Notes under the pieces: model-generated
Database searches by the model: none
What the model saw: the letters and a program-made list of their open reading frames with translations, nothing else
What the model was told of the DNA's origin: nothing
DNA from: Thermophilibacter provencensis
Lineage (GTDB): Bacteria > Actinomycetota > Coriobacteriia > Coriobacteriales > Atopobiaceae
Direction: 5' to 3'
Length of the DNA stretch: 42,934 nucleotides
Assembly: GCF_030372065.1 (NCBI RefSeq)
Contig: NZ_JAUDEA010000016.1
Coordinates: 1-42,934 of the forward strand
Program-made: the position numbers and the translations under genes
Shown: positions 40,228 to 42,934 of the stretch, in pieces
Numbering within the stretch: position 1 is the first letter of the stretch
How the letters are laid out: each line of letters opens with the position of its first letter

Positions 40228-40803
40228 CTAGAGGTTGAGGGCGCGCAGGTCGAGGTCGACGAAGGCGGGTTTGACGAGGGCGCGGACGGCGGCGACGAGG
40301 TCGTCGGTCGTGATGGGCCCGAGCGCGCCGGCTCGGGCGGCAGCACCGAGAAGGACGACGTTCAGCGCCTTGGCGGTACCGATCTTGGCAGCCGCCGCGG
40401 AGGTGTCGACGATTACGAGGTTCTTCTCGCCCACGCGTTCGTGCAGGTGGGACATGATGGCGGGCAGGTCGTAGGCGGGGCCTCCAGTCGCCGCCGAGAC
40501 GGGAACGACGGGTGCGTCGCTCGTGACGACCATGCCGTCCGGGCGAAGGAACGGCAGCTGGCGCACCGCCTCGGCCGGCTCGAAGGCGACGATCGCGTCC
40601 GCCCGACCGCGACCGATGAGCGGCGAGTGAGCGCCCTCCCCCATCCGCACGTGGCTGAACACGGAGCCGCCGCGCTGCGCCATGCCGATGGTCTCGGCGG
40701 TCTTGACGGGAAGTCCGCGCTCCATCGCAGCGCGGGCGAGGAGCTTGGAGGCGAGGACGGCGCCCTGCCCGCCCACGCCGGCGAGGATGACATTGGTGCT
40801 CAC
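40228..40803 (-). CDS. iorB: Indolepyruvate:ferredoxin oxidoreductase beta subunit
   Basis: A 191-residue subunit of the 2-oxoacid:ferredoxin oxidoreductase gamma-domain family, starting NVILAGVGGQGAVLASKLLA and with ETIGMAQRGGSVFSHVR. With IorA it oxidises aryl pyruvates to aryl-acetyl-CoA, CO2 and reduced ferredoxin. The start is GTG at 40803, overlapping the iorA stop (GTGA), preceded by GGGAGG. Partner order iorA-iorB-paaK fits an amino-acid fermentation module. Confidence 0.94.
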   Translation of the reverse strand: MSTNVILAGVGGQGAVLASKLLARAAMERGLPVKTAETIGMAQRGGSVFSHVRMGEGAHSPLIGRGRADAIVAFEPAEAVRQLPFLRPDGMVVTSDAPVVPVSAATGGPAYDLPAIMSHLHERVGEKNLVIVDTSAAAAKIGTAKALNVVLLGAAARAGALGPITTDDLVAAVRALVKPAFVDLDLRALNL

Positions 40804-42692
40804 AGGCGCTCACCTCCCGAGATGGCGTGCGTGGGACAGATCTGCTCGCAGAGGGTGCAGCCGGTGCACTGCGCGGCGTCGATGCGCACCTTGCCGGTGG
40901 CGGCGTCAGGCACGAGGGCGGGACAGCCCAGCTCGCGGACGCAGCGCTGGCAGCCTACGCACTTATCGGCATCCACCGCGCTTCTCGCCTTTGGTCTGGC
41001 GAGAACCACGCACGGGCTCCGGAAGATGATCGCCTTGACGCCCGGCTCGTCGGCGACGCGACGGACGGTCTCGACGGCAGCCTCATGGTCGAGCGGGTCG
41101 ACGGTCTCCACCACCGTGAGGCCGATGGCGCGCAGCACGCGCTCGATGCTGACCTTCTCCACGACCTGGCCCATCATCGTGCGGCCCGTGCCGGGGTGCG
41201 GCTGGTGGCCGGTCATGGCCGTGGTTGAGTTGTCGAGCACGACGAGCGTCATGTTGGCTTGGTTGTAGAACGCGTTCACCACGCCCGTGATACCCGAGGC
41301 AAAGAACGTGGAGTCGCCCACGAAGGCAAAGGCGGTGGTGTCCGGTTCGACGTGCGTCACGCCCTGCGCGATGTTGATGCCCGCCCCCATGCAGAGGCAC
41401 GTGTCCACCATGTCGAGCGGGGCGGCGTTGCCGAGCGTGTAGCAGCCGATGTCTCCGCAGAAAAGCGTCTTGCGGCCGCGCGTGGCCTTCTTGACGGCAT
41501 AGAAGCTCGCACGGTGCGGGCAGCCGGCGCAGAGGACGGGCGGGCGGATCGGGAGCGTGGGGGCGGCAGGGTGATTCCCCGTGCTCAAACAGCTTCGGCC
41601 TACGGCCTGCAGAACTGCGCGCGGAAAATCACCCTGCCGCCCGCTCTCGTCGGCCTCTCCCCTACCGAGGAAGCCATCGATGGCACGTTCTACGGATTCG
41701 ACGGTGTTCTCGCCGGAGGGTTGGATGTCACCGGTGAGCTTGCCGCGGATCTTTACGTTTAAGCCGCGGCGGCCGCAGGTCGCCACTAGGGCGCGCTCGA
41801 TCACGGGGTCGAGCTCCTCGACGCAGAGGACCTCGTCGAGGCCGGCTAGGAAGTCGGCGGCAAGGTCCTCCGGGAACGGGTACGGCGTCGCCACGCGAAG
41901 CACGCGGACGTCGTCCTTCTCGCTGAGGTTCTCCGCGACGTAGGTGACGCTGACGCCGTGGGTGGCAATGCCGAGGCGCGGGCGGGCGTCCGGACCGGCC
42001 GTCTGCGTCACGGTGTTTCTCGCGTAGCTCGAAAGGCGCTTGGCGAGAAGGGCGTCGCGCTTCTCGATGGCAGCGTGGGCCCGCACGGAGAGCGCCGGGA
42101 AGATGACCCAGCGGCTCGGGTCACGGACGAAGCCCTCGGGCTCGTGACGGACCCAGTCGCACGCATCGGCCACCTCCACGTCCTCGTAGCCGTGGTCGAC
42201 GCGCGTGGTGGGGCGCACGATCACGGGGCAGCCCAGCTCCTCGGAGAGGGCAAAGGCATCCCCCATCATCGCGTAGGCCTCGGACGGGCTCGACGGGTCG
42301 AGGATCGGCAGCTTGGCGTAGGCGGCAAAGGTGCGCGTGTCCTGCTCGGTCTGGGACGAGATGGGACCGGGGTCGTCCGCCACGAGGACCACCATGCCGC
42401 CCTTGACGCCAATGTAGGAGAGGCTCATGAGCGGGTCGGAGGCAACGTTGAGGCCCACCTGCTTCATCGTGACGAGCGCGCGGGCCCCGGCGTAGGCGGC
42501 CCCGGCGGCCACCTCGAGCGCCGCCTTCTCGTTGACCGACCACTCCACGTAGACGCCCTCTGGCCTGCGGCGTGCCACGGTCTCCAGAACCTCCGTCGAG
42601 GGCGTGCCGGGATAGCCGGCCACCACGTTCACACCCGACGCGAGCGCGCCCAGGGCCATGGCCTCGTTGCCCATCAGGAACTCTCTGTGCAT
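40800..42692 (-). CDS. iorA: Indolepyruvate:ferredoxin oxidoreductase alpha subunit with an in-frame palindrome
   Basis: A 630-residue thiamine-diphosphate enzyme subunit. The N-terminal domain has GNEAMALGALASGVNVVAGYPGTPSTE; the TPP domain has VLCAGCPHRASFYAVKK, CGDIGCYTLG and AFVGDSTFFASG. The C-terminus has two 4Fe-4S clusters (CVGCQRCVRELGC, CTGCTLCEQIC). Residues 351-378, in the linker before the TPP domain, come from an 82-bp palindrome of the conserved-loop family (SCLSTGNH on the protein side) without breaking the frame. ATG at 42692 follows AAAGGGGACG; the upstream extension reads through repeats. Confidence 0.95.
   Translation of the reverse strand: MHREFLMGNEAMALGALASGVNVVAGYPGTPSTEVLETVARRRPEGVYVEWSVNEKAALEVAAGAAYAGARALVTMKQVGLNVASDPLMSLSYIGVKGGMVVLVADDPGPISSQTEQDTRTFAAYAKLPILDPSSPSEAYAMMGDAFALSEELGCPVIVRPTTRVDHGYEDVEVADACDWVRHEPEGFVRDPSRWVIFPALSVRAHAAIEKRDALLAKRLSSYARNTVTQTAGPDARPRLGIATHGVSVTYVAENLSEKDDVRVLRVATPYPFPEDLAADFLAGLDEVLCVEELDPVIERALVATCGRRGLNVKIRGKLTGDIQPSGENTVESVERAIDGFLGRGEADESGRQGDFPRAVLQAVGRSCLSTGNHPAAPTLPIRPPVLCAGCPHRASFYAVKKATRGRKTLFCGDIGCYTLGNAAPLDMVDTCLCMGAGINIAQGVTHVEPDTTAFAFVGDSTFFASGITGVVNAFYNQANMTLVVLDNSTTAMTGHQPHPGTGRTMMGQVVEKVSIERVLRAIGLTVVETVDPLDHEAAVETVRRVADEPGVKAIIFRSPCVVLARPKARSAVDADKCVGCQRCVRELGCPALVPDAATGKVRIDAAQCTGCTLCEQICPTHAISGGERL
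41561..41642. repeat. Conserved-loop palindrome, copy 5, inside iorA
   Basis: Perfect 16-bp arms GGGCGGCAGGGTGATT (41561-41576) and AATCACCCTGCCGCCC (41627-41642). The core shares two exact blocks with copy 1: 23 nt at 41577-41599 (CCCCGTGCTCAAACAGCTTC...) and 20 nt at 41605-41624 (GCCTGCAGAACTGCGCGCGG). Only the apical loop is shorter. It encodes iorA residues 351-378 in the interdomain linker. Confidence 0.93.
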
Positions 42693-42782
42693 GGCGTCCC
42701 CTTTCGTTGAGTCGCACTCTACCAGAGCGGAGCGCGGCGCCACGAACGCGTTGCCAACCGGTAACAGCAGTCTGGGGTGCGG

Positions 42783-42916
42783 GGTCCTTCTCGCCTCCAG
42801 GCCGACTGGTTGGTTTTGGGCAAAATGTTTGATGCACAAGGCGGCTACCCATCAATTCTTTTGCCCACAACCCGCCAAATTGGTGTCAAATCGAGAAAAA
42901 CGCGGCGAGAAGGGCC
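42783..42916. repeat. TTTTGGGCAAAA palindromic element, copy 2
   Basis: Outer arms GGTCCTTCTCGCC (42783-42795) and GGCGAGAAGGGCC (42904-42916) pair with one mismatch. Inside are GGTTTTGGGCAAAATG with TTTGATGC, TTTTGCCCACAACCC, and GAAAAACGCGGCGAGAAG, all close to the element at 5721-5817. It lies upstream of iorA at the end of the window. Confidence 0.7.
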
Positions 42917-42934
42917 TCGGGCGGGGCGGCAATA

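Noticed and set aside
15615..42916. Integron cassette array (attC sites)
   Set aside because: The variable-stem hairpins recall attC, but the genes between them are ordinary core genes, spacing is irregular, and no integrase is seen.

Overview
The window is high-GC (about 65% by eye), with strong Shine-Dalgarno sites and dense, mostly minus-strand operons. The gene content points to an anaerobic, fermentative actinobacterium of the class Coriobacteriia, most likely an Olsenella-like Atopobiaceae. It includes acetate kinase, bifunctional AdhE, Fhs/FchA/FolD one-carbon genes, indolepyruvate:ferredoxin oxidoreductase, a secreted RCC1 protein with YRLYNPYSG-type repeats, and a ThrS without a TGS domain. 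This placement is inference from gene content; there is no rRNA in the window. I saw no tRNA, rRNA, transposase, prophage or CRISPR array.

Layout. 51-4068 (-): polar amino-acid ABC transporter (binding lipoprotein, two permeases, ATPase) ending in a class-I amidotransferase-fold gamma-glutamyl hydrolase. 4399-5568 (-): ackA. 5993-9920 (-): hinT, xseB, xseA, a YugP-like membrane zinc peptidase and rnd. 10034-11005 (+): diacylglycerol-kinase-family lipid kinase. 11018-13086 (-): Gfo/Idh/MocA oxidoreductase and azlCD. 13201-16360 (+): acyl-ACP thioesterase, Nudix hydrolase, a small membrane protein, thyA and folA. 16417-20705 (-): a lipoprotein, an APH-fold kinase and adhE. 20903-26259: a divergent sugar or hexitol locus with a mannitol-type EIICBA (-), and a PfkB kinase, an L-sorbose-1-phosphate reductase-like dehydrogenase and a DeoR regulator (+). 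26413-28669 (-): thrS with a leader peptide, plus a small downstream ORF. 28896-31146 (-): secreted RCC1 protein and a zinc-ribbon membrane protein. 31216-37593 (-): one-carbon and folate operon fhs-fchA-folD-FNT channel-folE-folC. 37761-38834 (+): galM. 38983-42692 (-): iorA-iorB-paaK.

How the genes work together. The one-carbon operon takes up formate, activates it on tetrahydrofolate, and makes and polyglutamylates folate; thyA and folA sit about 16 kb away. FolD here lacks the residues needed for cyclohydrolase activity, and the neighbouring FchA probably supplies that step. AckA and AdhE are alternative ends of acetyl-CoA fermentation. IorAB with PaaK forms an aryl-pyruvate to aryl-CoA to aryl-acid route.

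The most unusual content is not a gene. The window is full of long inverted repeats. One family keeps a conserved central sequence (GCTCAAACAGCTT...CCTGCAGAACT) while its stems differ from copy to copy but match perfectly or nearly so within a copy. Four copies are intergenic and one lies inside iorA without breaking the frame. A second palindrome, with perfect 22-bp arms, lies in frame inside folC. Other families are TGACAAAGGTGACAGGG hairpins (one has a perfect 51-bp stem), TTTTGGGCAAAA elements, and a pervasive CGAGAAG/CTTCTCG heptamer that also forms the outer edge of many palindromes. The in-frame copies recall Rickettsia palindromic elements and are the best candidate here for a little-described system.
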